A stretch of 64,000 nucleotides of DNA from an uncultured Acidovorax sp. (lineage in GTDB: Bacteria; Pseudomonadota; Gammaproteobacteria; Burkholderiales; Burkholderiaceae_C), in contig CAJYKV010000004.1 in NCBI GenBank assembly GCA_913774955.1, positions 1 to 64,000 of the forward strand. Reading direction: 5' to 3'. Under the pieces are notes generated by a model, which was not told the origin of the DNA, searched no databases, and was given only the letters and a program-made list of their open reading frames with translations. The position numbers were made by a program, and so were the translations under genes. Shown here one piece after another: positions 63,431 to 64,000 of this stretch (position 1 is the stretch's first letter; every line of letters begins with the position of its first letter).

Positions 63431-64000
63431 ATGCGCTTCGACGTCATCACCCTGTTCCCGGAGCTGTTCGCGCCGTTCCTGGCGAGCGGCGTGACGCGGC
63501 GCGCCTATGCCACCGGGCTCGTGGACGTGCGGTTGTGGAACCTGCGCGACCATGCGGAGGGCAATTACCGCCGCGTGGACGACCGGCCGTTCGGCGGCGG
63601 CCCTGGCATGGTCATGATGGCGGAACCGCTCGAACGCTGCCTGCTCGCCATCCGCGCGGACCGCGGCGAGCCCGCCGAAACGCAGGCCCCGCTCGTGATG
63701 TTCTCACCGACCGGCCGCAGGCTCGACCATGCCGGCGTGGTCGGGTGGGCCGAAGGGCAGGGCGCGATCCTGCTGTGCGGCCGATACGAAGGTGTGGACC
63801 AGCGGTTCGTCGATACGTATGTGAACGTTCAGCTGAGCCTGGGCGATTTCGTGCTGTCCGGCGGCGAAATCCCTGCGATGGCCCTACTGGATGCGGTGGC
63901 CCGGCTGCAGCCCGGCGTGCTGAACGACGAGGGCAGCCACCAGGAGGACAGCTTCAACGCCGCGCTCGATGGCCTGCTGGACTGTCCGCACTACACCCGG
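63431..64000 (+). CDS. trmD: tRNA (guanine-N1)-methyltransferase TrmD (3' end missing)
   Basis: The first 190 residues of TrmD are present and the gene runs off the right edge. The start MRFDVITLFPELF is the conserved N-terminus. The trefoil-knot SAM site is seen in ILLCGRYEGVDQRFVD and QLSLGDFVLSGGEIPAMALLDA, with the basic/Gly segment RPFGGGPGMVMMAEPL. It methylates G37 of tRNAs, preventing +1 frameshifting. It follows rimM by 12 bp. Confidence 0.95.
   Translation, partial: MRFDVITLFPELFAPFLASGVTRRAYATGLVDVRLWNLRDHAEGNYRRVDDRPFGGGPGMVMMAEPLERCLLAIRADRGEPAETQAPLVMFSPTGRRLDHAGVVGWAEGQGAILLCGRYEGVDQRFVDTYVNVQLSLGDFVLSGGEIPAMALLDAVARLQPGVLNDEGSHQEDSFNAALDGLLDCPHYTR

Overview
The window is chromosomal DNA of a high-GC betaproteobacterium of the Comamonadaceae, most likely a plant-associated Acidovorax (A. 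citrulli/avenae type). The gene orders ribF-ileS-lspA, rpsP-rimM-trmD and livHMGF and the very high GC point to that family. The plant-pathogen assignment rests on a YopJ-family effector and on three copies of a PIP-box-like promoter (TTCGC-N15/16-TTCGC with a -10 element 31 bp further on). The species name is inference; no rRNA or marker search could be run. I saw no tRNA, rRNA, CRISPR array or intact insertion sequence.

Layout. 1-524 holds no convincing gene but a chain of inverted repeats in front of urtE, the last gene of a urea ABC transporter operon. 1.4-15.9 kb holds a cyclase-like/PilZ protein, a HAD hydrolase, an MFS exporter, a PAP2 phosphatase, a lipid-kinase-like protein, a metallophosphoesterase, a TRAP-type binding protein overlapping a GGDEF/EAL protein, a DMT transporter, a quinone oxidoreductase/NUDIX pair and a bile-acid-symporter-like protein. 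16-24 kb is the most distinctive part: three effector-type genes (a transglutaminase-like Cys/His/Asp protein, a YopJ acetyltransferase interrupted near its N-terminus by an in-frame TGA, and a helical protein of unknown type), each behind its own PIP-like promoter. Between them lie a tautomerase/LysR pair, a small acidic protein and a Na/Pi cotransporter.

24-48 kb is mostly core genome: ribF-ileS-lspA, an HNH nuclease, a complete TRAP transporter (dctPQM), a chemoreceptor, a TPR-methyltransferase, a secreted chitinase, two acyl-CoA dehydrogenases, a YceH-family protein, purN, an RsmB-type methyltransferase, a fatty-acid desaturase with an unusual C-terminal tail, a MocR-type regulator and rpmB-rpmG. 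48-64 kb holds trxB, ftsK-lolA, a uracil-DNA glycosylase relative, rarA, livHMGF, an outer-membrane barrel protein, a DUF47/Pit phosphate module, a GNAT/TM2 pair, and rpsP-rimM-trmD running off the right edge with an intrinsic terminator inside the operon.

Working picture: a housekeeping backbone rich in uptake systems, with scattered type III effector genes that appear to belong to one HrpX-like regulon. The strongest leads are the three matching promoters, the TGA-split YopJ gene, the promoter-linked protein of unknown function at 22.6 kb, and the nested palindrome at the left edge.
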